64,000 nucleotides of DNA from Phocoena phocoena (GCF_963924675.1 NC_089225.1:109506313-109570312), one strand, 5' to 3'. Counted from the first letter of the stretch, positions 1 through 12,435 are shown. Numbers and translations: made by a program. Notes: generated from the sequence alone by a model not told the origin.

Positions 1-9
1 GAGGACCAA

Positions 10-213
10 GGCTTCCCTGGTGGCGCAGTGGTTGAGAGTCCGCCTGCCGATGCAGGGGACGCGGGTTCGTGCCCCGGTCCGGGAAGATCCCACATGCCGC
101 GGAGCGGCTGGGCCCGTGAGCCATGGTCGCTGAGCCTGTGCTCCGCAACGGGAGAGGCCACAGCAGTGAGAGGCCCACATACCGAAAAAAAAAAAATAAA
201 ATAAAATAAAACT
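10..213 (+). mobile_element. CHR SINE, near-complete, with TSD
   Basis: This is a tRNA-derived SINE. The head carries a pol III A box (TGGCGCAGTGG) and a B-box-like GGTTCGTGCCC, and the tail is A-rich (AAAATAAAATAAA). An exact 8-bp TSD, AGGACCAA, lies at 2-9 and 214-221, which shows an L1-type insertion. The body lacks the 15 nt that normally separate two GAGCCTG repeats (near 138), a deletion shared with the copy at 33215. CHR SINEs are established in Cetacea, hippopotamids and ruminants. They are non-coding and depend on L1 proteins in trans. Confidence 0.93.
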
Positions 214-221
214 AGGACCAA

Positions 222-834
222 ACAGCCTGACTTTCTGAATATTTCATTTTTTAGTCCTGCTTTTTCTTAAACAGTTTAATAACTCAAGAAAAGTCATCTG
301 AGAAGGTAAGAGTTGGTCAGGAGCTATTATTTTCTCTTTCTCTTGCCCACCTACTCATTTGGTAACAGGGCCATTAGTAACAGAAACTGCTACTAAGTTT
401 CAAGGGGTTGGTCAAGCACAGCCCACTCTAGCTCCAGTTCTGAAGCTGAGAAGAATAAACACCAGAAAGGGGAGAAATAAACAAAGCATAGCACAGCACA
501 GCCATAGCAATAAACAAAGGCAGCTGCAGCCGGTCAAGCCCTTCCATTACAGCTACCCCGAAGGTGAGCCCTGAGGGACCTCAGCAAGGAAACAACGGCT
601 ACCTACCACCTAGCAGCCATCAGACTGCAGCCACCGATGGTGCACCTGAGGAAACTCAGGATGAGAAAACACAGGACGCTGGCCCCAGAGAGCTGAGGTG
701 CGTATCAAAGGAATGATTTCAGTGAGCCCAGACTCTTGCATCTTCCCTTACATAGAAAAGCACTAAATTCCCTAACTTGAGATGTCTGGTTTTCTTTTAT
801 TAACAGTCATCCTTTGATGTTCCGACTACCTGGT
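222..834. other. Unassigned non-coding stretch
   Basis: I see no repeat family, open frame of note or RNA gene here. The short open frame at 359-574 has no recognisable domain and no coding context. Confidence 0.5.
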
Positions 835-990
835 GTTGGTGCAAAAACTCCTATATATCCTGGCTTCCCCCACCTTCCTCTTGGGAACGGTTCTCTCAGC
901 GCTATCTGAGATGCTGTCTCCTGGGCTTGAAGTCCTAAGTATGTCCACTGAATAAAACATAACTCTTATCTTTTAGGTTGTGCATTTTTT
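835..990 (+). mobile_element. 3' part of an endogenous retroviral LTR (solo fragment)
   Basis: The stretch has the layout of an LTR R/U5 end: CT-rich sequence, a GGTTCTCTCAGCGCTATCTG block, then a polyadenylation signal (AATAAAA near 951) followed by a short tail ending around TTGTGCA. The pattern resembles ERV LTR ends common in even-toed ungulates. The 5' part is missing or unrecognisable and there is no internal retroviral sequence. Confidence 0.45.
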
Positions 991-1012
991 TAGTTGGCAA
1001 AAGTAAGGAGTC

Positions 1013-1438
1013 AATCCAGTAGCCTCTTTACATACGAACCTTCAAGTTGCCAACTTTCAAAGATGCGAACGTGAAATTGCAGCTGGCCCTCCGTCTCCTA
1101 TTGCTGACGACCCTTCAGCTCTACCATCTCCCACCTCCTCTCCCTCCTCCAGTCAGTAACTCTTCTTGCCTGTTCACTCGATGCCAGCCCCCGGATGCCA
1201 GCTGTTGTACTGGACTGCTGTACTTTCAAGGTACTGTACTGTAAACTTGAAAATGTTTTATTTTTTGTGTTTGTTTGTTTTTATGTGTTATTTTTGTGAA
1301 AAGTGTTACAAACCTATTATGGTACAGCACTATACAGCTGATTGTGCTAGGCTAATTCTGTTGGACTTACGAACAAATAGGACTTACAGACTCGCTCTCA
1401 GAATGGAACTTGTTCGTACGTGGGGGACTTACTGTATA
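1013..1438. mobile_element. Tigger-like (Tc1/mariner) non-autonomous DNA transposon
   Basis: The ends are inverted repeats. The left end reads CAGTAG..TACATACGAACC, and the right end read in reverse gives CAGTAAGTCCCCCACGTACGAAC. A TA dinucleotide follows the right end, as expected for a mariner-type target. The interior (about 425 bp) has no transposase frame, so this is an internally deleted derivative. The phrase GGACTTACGAACAAAT near the right end is typical of the Tigger elements I know from artiodactyls. Confidence 0.65.
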
Positions 1439-2394
1439 GGGAAGCTGGGTTGCAGAGGGCCATTTGGATTCCATGTAAGATTATGGTTTCCTATCCCCCT
1501 ACCCCAAACCGAACTTCCCTAGCTGTTGCGGGCTGACCATGGGGTTTGAGAGTTCTTCCTCATACTTGTAGTGAAGGACTGTGGGCTTCACTTGTACACA
1601 GACAGCTCCAAGTGAGAGCAAGCAAGTGCTGGACAGGCGAGAAGGGCTTTCTTCACTCCAGCTGTACCATCCAAGGTAAGTCCTTCCAGAAGACTGGAGA
1701 GAAGGGAGCAAGCTACCTCTCCAATTCTTCCTTGAGTGACCACAAGTGTTGTTAAAAGTTCCAGTTTTTATACATCAGAGAAGAAATGAGTGTCCACCCT
1801 TATCTTCTGCGGATTGGCTGAAATCTTTACATACATTATCTTAATGCTTTCCATGTGGCAAATAATGTTGACTTTTGATCAAATTATTTTTCTTAGTCCT
1901 AACTTACTTGAGCACTGCTCTGTAGCTGACCACTGCCAACAGCAACATGTGTGTCCTCACCTTCTACAAGACATCACTTAGCAAACTACCATATTGCTTT
2001 TCCTTTGTTTTCCTTTTTATTTCCTCCTACATCTATTCCTTTGTTAATAGTGAAAGGAGTCAAGATGGGAGAGCAGAGAAGTCAGAGGAAATCATCAGCT
2101 TATCTTTTTATTCCTACTCAACCAGGGAACAGAAAAATGACAGCACTGGAGGGAACCACAGTACCATGGAAAGGAGACCTAAACGATTCTGACAGTTGGT
2201 GAAAATGTATAGGATTCAGAATATCTGAGGCTAAGATGAGTTGGATGGTTCGGGTTTCAAGCATGGCTGAAACCAGACTCATTTCATTTGGCAATATTCC
2301 TGCCTATACTGCATGGTGAGAAAAAAGACCTCAAATGATATCTTGTGCAGACTTTAAAAACTCTTGCTCTATTTTCTCTCCAAATTTAAAGTTT
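1439..2394. other. Unassigned non-coding stretch
   Basis: No family was recognised. Short overlapping frames (for example 1951-2202) show no domain and are consistent with chance. Confidence 0.45.
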
Positions 2395-2745
2395 CTTAAT
2401 TAAAAAAAAATTATTTAGGAGCAATTATAGATTCAGAGGAAGTTTCCAAAAGAGTACAAAGAGGCACAGTGTCCCCATCGCCCCGTTTTCCCCGATGCTC
2501 ACGTGGCTACATGTACATAACTAGGAAACTGACGTAGGTACAGTCCACTGACTTTATTCAGATTTTGTTAGTTTTACACACATCTCTGTGTGTGCGTATG
2601 TGTGTGCCTAGTTCACAGGTTTATCACACATGTATATTCGTGTAACCATGACCACAATGAAGATGCAGAACTGTTCCATGACCGCAGAGATTTCCCTCAT
2701 GCTGCCGAGTTTCTTGATGTTTTAATGTCCAATTAGTTTAATGAT
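2395..2745 (-). mobile_element. L1M 3' UTR fragment, antisense
   Basis: The sequence follows the well-known antisense L1M 3' UTR: ATTATAGATTC, then a cytosine-rich block, CAGTCCACTGACTTTATTCAG, a TGTGTGTGTG patch and CAGAACTGTTCCATGACC. It begins next to an A/T run and stops before any ORF2 sequence, so it is 5'-truncated. Divergence is high. Confidence 0.65.
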
Positions 2746-3009
2746 ACGGTGGGTTTCTTACTGAGATGTTACACTGAGTACAGAGTGCATCGTTTTTCTA
2801 CAGACCTCAGATAAAATCATTTGCCACTGGACCAATGTGCCATTTCTCACCTGGAAGCAGTTAACCCTAATTCCAGGCAACAAGTGTGAAAAGAAATAAT
2901 CAGTCTTGGGATTTTGTTCTTACAAGTGAAAAACGCATAAGTAAGTTGCCTCATGTATTCTTTCACCTGGGCAATGGAGCTTGGTTAATGGTCATCCAAA
3001 GTTAGGGGG

Positions 3010-3350
3010 TCGGGCTTCCCTGCCAATGCAGGGGACATGGGTTCGAGCCCTGTTCCAGGAAGATCCCACATGCAGCGGAACAACTTAAGCCCGTGTGCCA
3101 CAACTACTGAGCCTGCGCTCTAGAGCCCAAGAGCCACAACTACTGAGCCCACGTGCCACAACTACTGAAGCCCGTGCGCTTAGAGCCTGCGCTCCGTAAC
3201 AAGAGAAGCCACTGCAACGAGAAACCCGTACGCTGCAACGAAGAGTAGCCCCAGCTCGCTGCAACTAAAGAAAGCCTGTGCACAGCAACGAACACCCAAC
3301 GGAGCCAAAACTAAATAAATAAAATAAATAAATTTACTAAAAAAAAGAAT
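3010..3350 (+). mobile_element. Older long CHR-type SINE with TSD
   Basis: This is a longer CHR subfamily of about 340 bp. The A-box part of the head is lost (the sequence jumps from GGGCTTCCCTG to CCAATGCAGG), but the B-box region GGTTCGAGCCC is kept. The body has several CACAACTACTGAG-type tandem units and an AAATAAATAAAATAAAT tail. An exact 9-bp TSD, GTTAGGGGG, lies at 3001-3009 and 3351-3359. The internal tandem units separate it from the short, younger copies. Confidence 0.92.
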
Positions 3351-3359
3351 GTTAGGGGG

Positions 3360-4074
3360 CCAGTGGCTTTTCATGACCGGGCTGCTCTCTGACATGGCAG
3401 AGGTACCTGACACTCAACCCATCTGGTACTAATCTCATTTTCTTTGCCCAGCCCTTCCAAGACTGTTCCCCTCCGGTCTCTCTCAGTGAGTGGTAGCACC
3501 ATCCATTCTCCTGGACACCCAGGCATCCACCCCAGTTCCTTCTTTGGGGGACCTTCCTCATCCAATCACTCATCCAGCCTAGAACATGTTCCTCCCAAGC
3601 CCCTCTCTGAATTGCAGGTGGTCTCTCCATCTTGTTGACATGACGGTTGTTCAGGATGCAAATGTTCTTTACCTGGATTCATGGGACATCCTTCCAAATG
3701 GCAGCTCTGCCTCTACTGGTGTCCTCCTGCAGCAATCTAATGACCACAGTATAGCCACAGGGCTCCTTTCAGAAGGAAAGTCATGTCACACCAACAGGAC
3801 AACATAAACGTGTGTCCTGTTGCTCATGGTCAAGAAAGCTTAAAATTCCCATTTCTAGAAAGGAAGTCCATGATTTTGTTGCTGACATTTCTTGAGTGTT
3901 CTTGTTTCTTGCTCTTCCATATGCCTGGCGATTCGGCTCTCACATCATTCTGTTAGCTCTCTAGTATCCTTCCAATACATCCCCTTTCTTCTGTTAATGT
4001 GAATCTATTGCAACCCAGGGATTGCGGTGATCGCACTTCTCCACTTAAGTGGTTCACACTTCTATTTGCTGCTC
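3360..4074. other. Unassigned non-coding stretch
   Basis: No repeat or gene signal that I can name. Small open frames on both strands overlap each other and look random. Confidence 0.45.
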
Positions 4075-4570
4075 CGTCTGTCAGGACTCTGTCAACTGCA
4101 GGTCACAGACACCAACTCAAACTGGCTTAGGCACGGAAAGACAATCTATTGGTTCATGTAATTTAGAAGTCTGATCATATCCCCCAAATAAATCATCATG
4201 TTTCTGTTTCTTGTTCCATCTCTCTGTCTTCACGTGGAAGGGCTAACGTCTGCTGGAAGCCCTAGACTCACATCCTATCAATATAGTGGCCTGATGCTGA
4301 TTAATAGAAAGCATTTATCTCTATAGCTCTAGCATAAGGGTCTCAGGGAAGAATCTCATTTGACAAGCATGGCTGGGGTGTCCGTACCTCAGCCAATCAC
4401 TGCAGCCAGAGCAATGGGGTGCTCGATTGGCCAGGCCTGCATCTTCTCCCACCCTTGTGACTGGATGGGATGATATCCAGACCACTCAAACAGCCAGCAG
4501 GAAATGGGTTTCCCACAGGAAGAGCTTTTCTTCACCAGAAGAAGGAGGAAAGGATGCTGGCAAGCAAAGC
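4075..4570. repeat. Old interspersed repeat, family unresolved
   Basis: Phrases such as AACTCAAACTGGCTTAGGCA, TTATTGGTTCATGTAA and ATTGGCCAGGCCTG recur in my memory of a common mammalian dispersed repeat of about 500 bp. I cannot give its name with confidence. It is strongly diverged, with no TSD or tail. Confidence 0.4.
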
Positions 4571-6280
4571 CAATGGAGATCTGTGGGCCTTAGTGATGAG
4601 CCAATACTATTAGTGTCCTCTGATGAGCAATTTTCAGGCTTGGGAGGCAGAAGAGAGTTTTAGGAGTGGGTCAGAACTGCTTGGGTGGGAAGCTCATTCT
4701 CTCAGAGAAAAGCCTATACAGCTCACAATGAGGTTCATAAGTTCCCAGAGACAAAATGTTGGGCATCTGCCAAAAGGTTAAAATAAATGTTCTGCTCAGC
4801 CACCTCCCACACACATACTTTGATATGTTGAATGCTAGTTTTTACCCCGTTTTCCACCCAGACCCAGAGGAGTCAATCTAATAGGCTGAAGTCATTTAGT
4901 TCTTTTCTTCAAAGTACCCACCATCTAGTGGAAGAGTCAGAAAAGCAGACAAGCCCAGAACACTCTGATAAGGGCAGTGAGAGGAGAAGGCAGAGGTTCT
5001 AAGGAGGAAAACCTTTATCAGACGGGAGCATCAGAGAAGGCTCTGTGAGCAGGTGAGTCCGGGGAGAGTCTAGAGGACATGCTGCTCCAGGTTGCCCTGT
5101 CTACCTGCCAGCCTTACTCTCTGAGATATGCCTAGATATGTCAGAGAGGGTTCAGAGGAAGATGCTGAGACGGATGAAGGAATCAAGTCTGTGCCATGTG
5201 GGGAACAGCTGGAGGAAGGAGGAATAATAGTCTTAAAAGTTTATTTGAAAGGCTGCCTTGGGGAAAGGGATCTGACTTGTGTGCAGTCTCAGGAAGTACT
5301 ACATTGAGCCAGTTCCTGGGAAGACTCACAGGGACTCAGAAGTTGTTTCTAGAGAAGGAAGCACTATCTAACCCAAGGCCAGCTTGGAAACGAATGAGAT
5401 GTTTTGTGAGGAAATGAGTTTACCATTACTGAAAGAGTTCAAGGACAAGTTGAATGACGACTTGTCAGAGATGTGATGATAATTAAAGCACAGTGGTTGG
5501 GGGGATGGGGGTTGGTGGAATGCGGATGGATGCAATCTTTAATAGCCTTGAGATTTCCATCAATGCTTAGAAACCTATTGCTGTAACCACAGATCCATGC
5601 TCTTTAATATGCTGTCCATTTAGAGTTTTCATAGCAAAATATTGGAGAAGTATTTGTCTTACAAATAAAAGATATTCAAAGGCTTCTATGATTTATGCTT
5701 TCCTAGAAATCTTTCCCCATTAGTAATTTATGCAAAGTCACCACCAGTATAATTTTCTGGGTTAGTAATTATGTTTATGACCTCTAATTCTGCAGAAAGG
5801 TAGCATGCAGAGTACTGTGGCATAAATAAGGATCCCAGGCTAGTGTTTTGCAATTGCCTTGTCATGACACACCAGTGAACTATGTATCATTCATTGGGAA
5901 CTTTTCTCCTTTTTCCTCTTCTCTGTTTGTATAGTTGTTGACTGGGAAGCTGTGTGTACAGACAGGTATAGTGAAAAATGTATTAACCCATAAAAAAGGC
6001 AACTTGGTCTTTCTCATCTATGTCTTTGGATGTCATTTCACCTCTTCCTTTCCTTCCTCAAAGTGAAGGTCAAAGGAGATAAGTTTGAAAGAGCATTGAA
6101 TTTCTAAATATTATGCTTTCAAGTTTATGCTGTGTTTAATTTTGCACTCTGTTGGTCTCCCCCCCCCCCACACACAAAGTTATCTCAAACATAAACCTAG
6201 GCTTTAGTCTGCATGCCCAAAATAGAAAACTGATTCGAGGAAGGGAATAGGAATGAAGAGAAAGATGAAGATAAAACTAT
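4571..6280. other. Unassigned stretch with a short C-run
   Basis: No gene or confident repeat. The only low-complexity element is a run of C followed by ACACACA at about 6161-6176. The open frame at 5196-5417 has no recognisable feature. Confidence 0.45.
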
Positions 6281-6289
6281 ACAAGGAGA

Positions 6290-9200
6290 TACCTTCCAAA
6301 ACACTCTAAGTAAATCAAAATGTCCTAAAACATGTTAAAATAATCCACATGAAGGCAAGAAAGGAAAAACAGAATAAGAACCAGAGGAAACCAATAGAAA
6401 ACAAACAATAAAATGGTAGACGCAAGTACTAACATATCAATAATTATCTTAAATGTAAATGAACTAAATACACCAATCAAAAGAGAGATGGACACAAAAA
6501 CATGACTCTATTATGTCTAGAAGAAACTTCAGATACAATGATATAGTCAGGTTGAAACTAAAAGGATGGAAAAGATATAGTATGGAAACATTAATCAAAA
6601 GAAAGGAGTGGTTATATTAATATAATAGAAAATAGACTTCAGAACACAGAGAAGTACTAGAGACAAAGAAGATTTTTTACATAATGATGAAAAGATCAAC
6701 TCACTAGGAAGATATAATGGTCATAAATGTGTACCCATCAAACAACAGAATCTAAAAATAGATGAAGAAAAAACATGTAGTGCTAAAAGGAGGAAAAGAT
6801 CCACAGTTATGCTCAGGGACTTCAACACTCCCTCTCAGCTACTGATAGAACTACAAGATGAAAAATCAGCAAGAACATAGAAAATCTGAGCAATACAGTC
6901 AACCAACAGGACCTAACTGACTTAGATAAAATGCTCCATCCAATAAATACAGAATACACTTCTCTTTTTCAAGTGCCCATGGAATATTCACCAAGATAGA
7001 CCATATCCTGGGTCATAAAACAATCCTTAACACATTTTAAAAGAACTGAAATCACACAGAGCATGGTCTTTGATTATAATGGATTCAAACTAGAAATCAA
7101 TAATAGAAAGGAACAGGGAAATCTATCACCATGTGGAAATTAAAGAACACACTTCTTTAATGAAAACAAAAACACAACATGTCAAAATTAGTGGGATGCA
7201 GCTAAAGCAGTGCTAAGAGGAGAATTTATAGCACTAAGTGCTTATATTAGAAAGAAAGAATCTAATCAGTAGCCTAAGTCCCTACCTCAAAATATTAGCA
7301 AAAGAAGAAAGAGCAAAATTAACCCAAAGCAAGGAAAAGGCTGGCAGTAATAAAGATAAAGTACACATCAATGGAGTTTAAAATAGCAAAACAATAGAGA
7401 AAATCAAGGGAACACAAAGTTTTGTCTTTGAAAAAATTAATGAAATCAACAAAGCTCTAGCAGGAGGACTGACAAAAGTAAAAAGAGAAATAAAAGGCAT
7501 ATAGATTGAAAACACAGTAATAAACCTGTTTCTATTTGCAGATGACATGATTGCCTATGTAGAAAATTCCGAGGAATCTACAAAAAGACTTGTAGAATTA
7601 TTAAGTGAGTTCAGCAAGGTCACAGGGCATAAGATCAACACACAAAAAGCAATCAAATCTCTATATGCTCACAGTGAACATGTGGAAAAAGAAATTAAAG
7701 ACACAATACCTCTTACAATCATTTCAAAGAAAACGAAATACCTAGGTGTACACTTAGCAAAATGTGTACAGTATCTGTGTGCTGAAAAGTACAAAATGCT
7801 GATGAAAGAAATCAAATAACACCTAAATAAATGGAGACACTACTATGTCCACTGGTTGGAAGTTTCATCTTTACTCTTGAACATAGTAAAGATGTCAATA
7901 CTTCACAAATTGATCTAGGGTTTAATGTGATTCTTATCAAAACTCAGCAAAGTTTTTGTGGGCAAACAAGATAATTTTAAAATTTACATGGAGAGGCACA
8001 GGCCCTAGAATAGCTAAAACAATCTTGACAAAGAGGAATAAAATCTAAGGAATTATCCCACCCAGTATTAAGCCACAGTAATCAAGATAATGTGGAATTG
8101 ACAGAAGGATAGACACATAGATCAATGGAACAGAATAGAGAACCCAGAAGTAGACCCACACAGATATGCTCAACTGATTCTGACAAAGTTGCAAAAGCAA
8201 TTCAATTGCAAATGATAGCCTTTTCAACAAACAGCATTGAAGCAACCGGACGTCTGTATGCCAAAAAACTAACTTCAACCTAAATCTTACATGTTATACA
8301 GAAATCAACTCATAATGGATCTTGGACTTAAATGAAAAAGGTAAAGCTATTAAAGTTTTAGAAAAATCATAGGAGAAAATTTTCAGAATTAGGGCTAGAC
8401 AAAGATTTCTTAGACTTGACACAAAAAGCACAATCCATAAGGAGAAAAAATGGATCAATCGGACATCATCAAAATTAAAAACTTTTCCTTCCTTGAAAGT
8501 TCATATGAAGCAGATAAAAAGACAAGCTACCGACAGGGAGAAGATATTTGCAAACCTCATGTCCAACAAAAGACTAGTTCCTAGACTATATAAAGAACTC
8601 CCAGAACTCAACAGTAAAAAAATTGAACAGTCCAATTAAAAAATGGGGAAAAAAGAAACTGAAGAGGAGATATCGATGATAAATAAGCACATGAAAAAAT
8701 GTTCAACAACATTAGCCAACTGGAATATGCAAATTAAAACCACAATGAGATGTGACTTCACACCTATTAGAATGACTAAAATAAAAAAGAAAAATGGTGA
8801 CAACACCAAATGTTGGTGAGGATGCCGAGAAACTGGCTCACTCATACATCGCTAGTGGGAATGTAAAAATGGTACAGTCACTCTGGAAACTGTTTGAGGG
8901 TTTATAACCCAGCAACTGCAGTCTTGGGCATTTCTCCTGGAGAAATAAAAAACTTTCGTTTACGTGAAAACCTCTACATGAATGTTCATGGCAACTTTAT
9001 TTGTAATGGCCCAAAGTTGGAAACATCCAAGATGTTTTAAACAGGTGAATGGTTAAACGGCGGTGTATACGCCCCGTAGAATAAAAGGTGCAAATTATAG
9101 CTGTACACAAAAACTTAGATGAATCTCCGGGAGTTGTGATTACTGAAGAGAGCCCATCTCAAAAGGTTATATGCTATATGATTCCATTTACATATAATTT

Positions 9201-9590
9201 TTAAAATGACAGCATTTTAGAAATGGAGAACAGATTAGTGGTTGCCAAGGGTAAGGGACAGGGTGAGGTGGGGTGGTGGGTTGAGGCAGCCGCAGGGAGG
9301 TGGGTTGGGTTGTGAAAGGACACTAGCAAGGATCCTTGTGGTGACTGAAATATCAGTGTCTTAACTGTGGTGATGGATACGTGAACCTAGACGTGTGCTG
9401 AAGTTGTATAGACCTGTACACACATATATGAGCGCTAGTAAAACTGGGGAATCTGAATGAATCCAGATGAGTAGATTGTTCCAATGTCAACATCCTGCTT
9501 GTGGTATTGCACTACAGTTTTGCAAAACGTTACCATTAAAGGAAACTAGGTAAAGTCTTCACAGCATGTCTATGGGTTGTTTTTTTTTTT
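6290..9590 (+). mobile_element. LINE-1 (L1MA/L1MB-like) ORF2 to 3' UTR, inactive
   Basis: Blocks in order match L1 ORF2: endonuclease-region phrases from 6400 (TTAAATGTAAATGAACTAAA; GGACTTCAACACTCC near 6820), the GTGGGATGCAGCTAAAGCAG block near 7190, then the reverse-transcriptase FADD motif (TTT GCA GAT GAC, about 7538-7549) in a 91-codon open stretch ending at 7819. C-terminal ORF2 phrases continue to about 8850, followed by a G-rich 3' UTR. The sequence jumps near 7490 from the pre-RT region straight to just before FADD, so roughly a kilobase of RT is missing. Many stops and frameshifts make it dead. The 5' end and ORF1 are absent. Confidence 0.9.
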
Positions 9591-10138
9591 AATGGCATAA
9601 TCTACAACAATCTTGATAACATTTCAATTAAAAAGGCACGTTTCCTCTCTGGCAGGGCACCCCATTCTGAAAGGATGACCCACTACCTGTCGAGGCACCA
9701 GCAGAAAATGACCAGTTAGAAAATACAGATTTTTGATGGGTTATGTTGAACCAGTTTTGTCCCACATATTATCACCGATTCCCTCCTGTAGCTGGTTCTG
9801 TTGATGCATCCTCCATCACTCTTGCTGGGCACAGGGACACCCAGCACCAAACCCAGCACAAGAAGAAAAAATCTTGGGACATTCAGGGGGAGAGGGATAC
9901 TCTTCAAAGGACAAGTGAGGGTCAGGCAGTAAACTATAGGCTTTATTACAGTTGGAAACAACTATACAAGTCACACCCCACTTCTTCTCACCTACAACAA
10001 CAGGCACTCAAAGGTACAACTAAAACACACACAGAAGAAACAAAGCAACCCTAAGGCTGAATGAAGCACAATTTCCTACCACAGACAACAGGGAGATGCC
10101 ACTTCTGCTAGCAAAACTCTAGTAACTTCTTCCTCCTG
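9591..10138. other. Unassigned non-coding stretch
   Basis: A T-run near 9580 marks the end of the L1 region. Beyond it I recognise nothing. Overlapping frames on opposite strands (9743-10054 and 9716-9961) show no domain. Confidence 0.4.
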
Positions 10139-10275
10139 GCTATTCAGTGGGCCAGTAGCATCAGCGTCTCCTGGGAGCTTGTTAGCAGTGCAGATCTCAG
10201 GCTTCACCTAGACCTACTGAATCAGGATCTTCATCTGAACAAAATTCCACCTTAAATTCCGAGAAGCACTGTCTT
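10139..10275 (+). mobile_element. MER5A-like hAT-Charlie fragment
   Basis: The phrases CCAGTAGCATCAGCGTCTCC, GGGAGCTTGTTAG and CCTACTGAATCAGGATCT follow the MER5A consensus, and the piece closes with GAGAAGCACTG, close to the family's terminal inverted repeat. It is non-autonomous and has no coding content. Confidence 0.75.
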
Positions 10276-10822
10276 AGCAGCGATTTCCTGATGCTCTAAC
10301 GTTAATAGATCTCATCTATTTCCAGGTGAAGTTTCGTGAGTCTATTACAGCTAAAATAATCGAGAAAGGGTCCTTAAAATCCACTAAGGGTAATGTGTTA
10401 CCAAAAACTCTTTACAAAAGATCCATTTTAATTTTTCCTTAATGGCTCTTTATGAAATGGCTGGAATTTTGGGATGACCTAGCAGCTTGGCAACCTCACC
10501 TGGCTCCATCCTGAAGGCAATTCATTGACTGCGCAGGCGTCTCTTTCTCTTGGGTCTTTGAAGAGCCCCGAGCTCAGTTGAAGAGGACTGTTCTTTCCAG
10601 AGAGGCGCTGGGCTCTGGGACAAGGGTATATAGATATTACCTAATAAGCCAAAATTGAGGTACGAGTTCTGCCTAATTTCTAGACGTTTCTAATGTTCTA
10701 TAATTTCCAGCTTCTGATATAATTAACACATGACCTTGTTTTTTCATTCTCCCCAAGTTTCACTATCCACCTCCTCATCAGAATGATTCATCCTGATCCT
10801 TTCTATTAAACCTCTAGAGAGA
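10276..10822. other. Unassigned non-coding stretch
   Basis: Nothing recognisable apart from a short GAGAGAGAGA run that overlaps the TSD of the following SINE. Confidence 0.4.
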
Positions 10823-10841
10823 GAGAGGTGTCAATATTTTT

Positions 10842-11182
10842 AAATAAATTTATTTATTTTATTTTTGGCTGCATTGGGTCTTCGTTGCTGCGTGCAGGCT
10901 TTCTCTAGTTGCGGCGAGCAGGGGCTACACTTAGTTGTGGTGCACGGGCTTCTCATTGCAGCGGCTTGTTGCGGAGCACAAGTCTAGGCTCGCGGACTTC
11001 AGTAGTTGCAGCACGTGGTCTCAGTAGTTGTGGCTCGCGGGCTCTAGAGCGCAGGCTCAGTAGTTGTGGCACACAGGCTTAGTTGCTCCGTGGCATGTGG
11101 GATCTTCCCGGACCAGGGCTCGAACCCGTGTCCCCTGCATTGGCAGGTGGATCCTTAACCACTGCGCTACCAGGGAAGTCCC
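10842..11182 (-). mobile_element. Long CHR-type SINE, antisense, with TSD
   Basis: Read on the minus strand this is the long CHR form with tandem CACAACTACTGAG-like units. The plus strand starts with TTTATTTATTTTATTTTTGG and ends with CTACCAGGGAAGTCC. An imperfect 18-bp TSD (GAGAGGTGTCAAT against GAGAAGTGTCAAT plus T-run) lies at 10823-10841 and 11183-11200. The single mismatch and body divergence suggest an older insertion than the short copies. Confidence 0.92.
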
Positions 11183-11200
11183 GAGAAGTGTCAATTTTTT

Positions 11201-12435
11201 TTAAAAAAAAAGGTATTCTGGGCAGTGTTCTTAGAAGCATCCCCATTTCTTAACCTGACCTCTGTCACACTGTTTTAAAATCAGCCTCTTGTGATATTTC
11301 CCATGATTTCAGTTGGTGTTCAGAGATTTGATACTGAAGAAAAAGAAAAAAGCTGATGCTTTTTTTCCAACAATAAGCTTACGTCTAAAAAAGAAAATGC
11401 ATTGGTCTGCTATAATAAATCCACTTTGCAAAAGAATTACATAATTTCTAATTCTATTTCTTGCAGTTATAAAAGGAGCTGGGAAAAAGAGTTATCAGCC
11501 AGTAGGTGATGGATATTGACCTGGAGCCAAAAATACCACAGAGCTGGCTATTATATTCAATTTGCCCTTTTAGTGGGCAGAGAGTACAAAACAAAGATAG
11601 GTCAAGATAGCAGCAGTGGGAGGCCCCCAATTCCACAGTCACTTGATTCCAGTACTCAGACTGAGGAATCAAGGCCAACCTCTGCTTGAAGCAATGTTTT
11701 TATTTCAGTGAAAGGAAAAGAGTTCTGTCTAAGCAGTCTTCCCCTGTGAATCCACCCCACCCGAGACACCTTGATCTCACCACCAGAAGCAAGGAACATA
11801 TTTAGAGCTAATGTTTCACAGCTTTTGGGCACAGGTGGGATGTGAGTCCTCCAGCCACACAGTGTGTTTATGCCTGAGGGGCGCTTGGGAGCTAGCTCAG
11901 CACCTACCAAGTACAGACATTATTTAGATGTACCTGGCATGAACCACTTTACCTGCTTCAGATACAAATGCGATTGTCTCTGTTATTTTTCCAAATTGAT
12001 GCAGGGCTGCACATGCCCTAATTAGCTGAAAATCAAGCATTTTACTTTTGAGTCCATAAGACCAAACCTAGTCCCACACAAATTATCTAAATTTTCTCCA
12101 TCCTGGGAATGTCGTTCTTTTCCAAAAGTCTTAACTTCCATTGTTGGACCACACAAAAGAGCTAAACTTCCAATCAGACCAAGAGTGATATGTCTGTCCC
12201 TTCCACAAGGGGTCGCTGTTGGACCCTGGTGCTACATCGTCTGGTGGATGCTCATTTACTGCTGTACCCAGATCCCAGCCAGTGCCTCCTGGCACCCCTG
12301 TTCACGTTCCGAGTTAATGGCTCTTGGTTCACGGTCATATTCTTTAGCAACGCTTCCCAACCATGCCCTTTACAGTGTGTCATAACTAGCTCTGCTCTGC
12401 AAATCCTCAGAAGTGTGCAAATCTCATGGCCTCGA
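11201..12435. other. Unassigned non-coding stretch
   Basis: No gene or confidently named repeat. The 84-codon and 74-codon minus-strand frames at 11454-11910 overlap and carry no motif. Confidence 0.45.

Noticed and set aside
10..75. SINE head considered as a real tRNA gene
   Set aside because: A- and B-box-like motifs are present, but the sequence does not fold as a full tRNA and continues into the SINE body.
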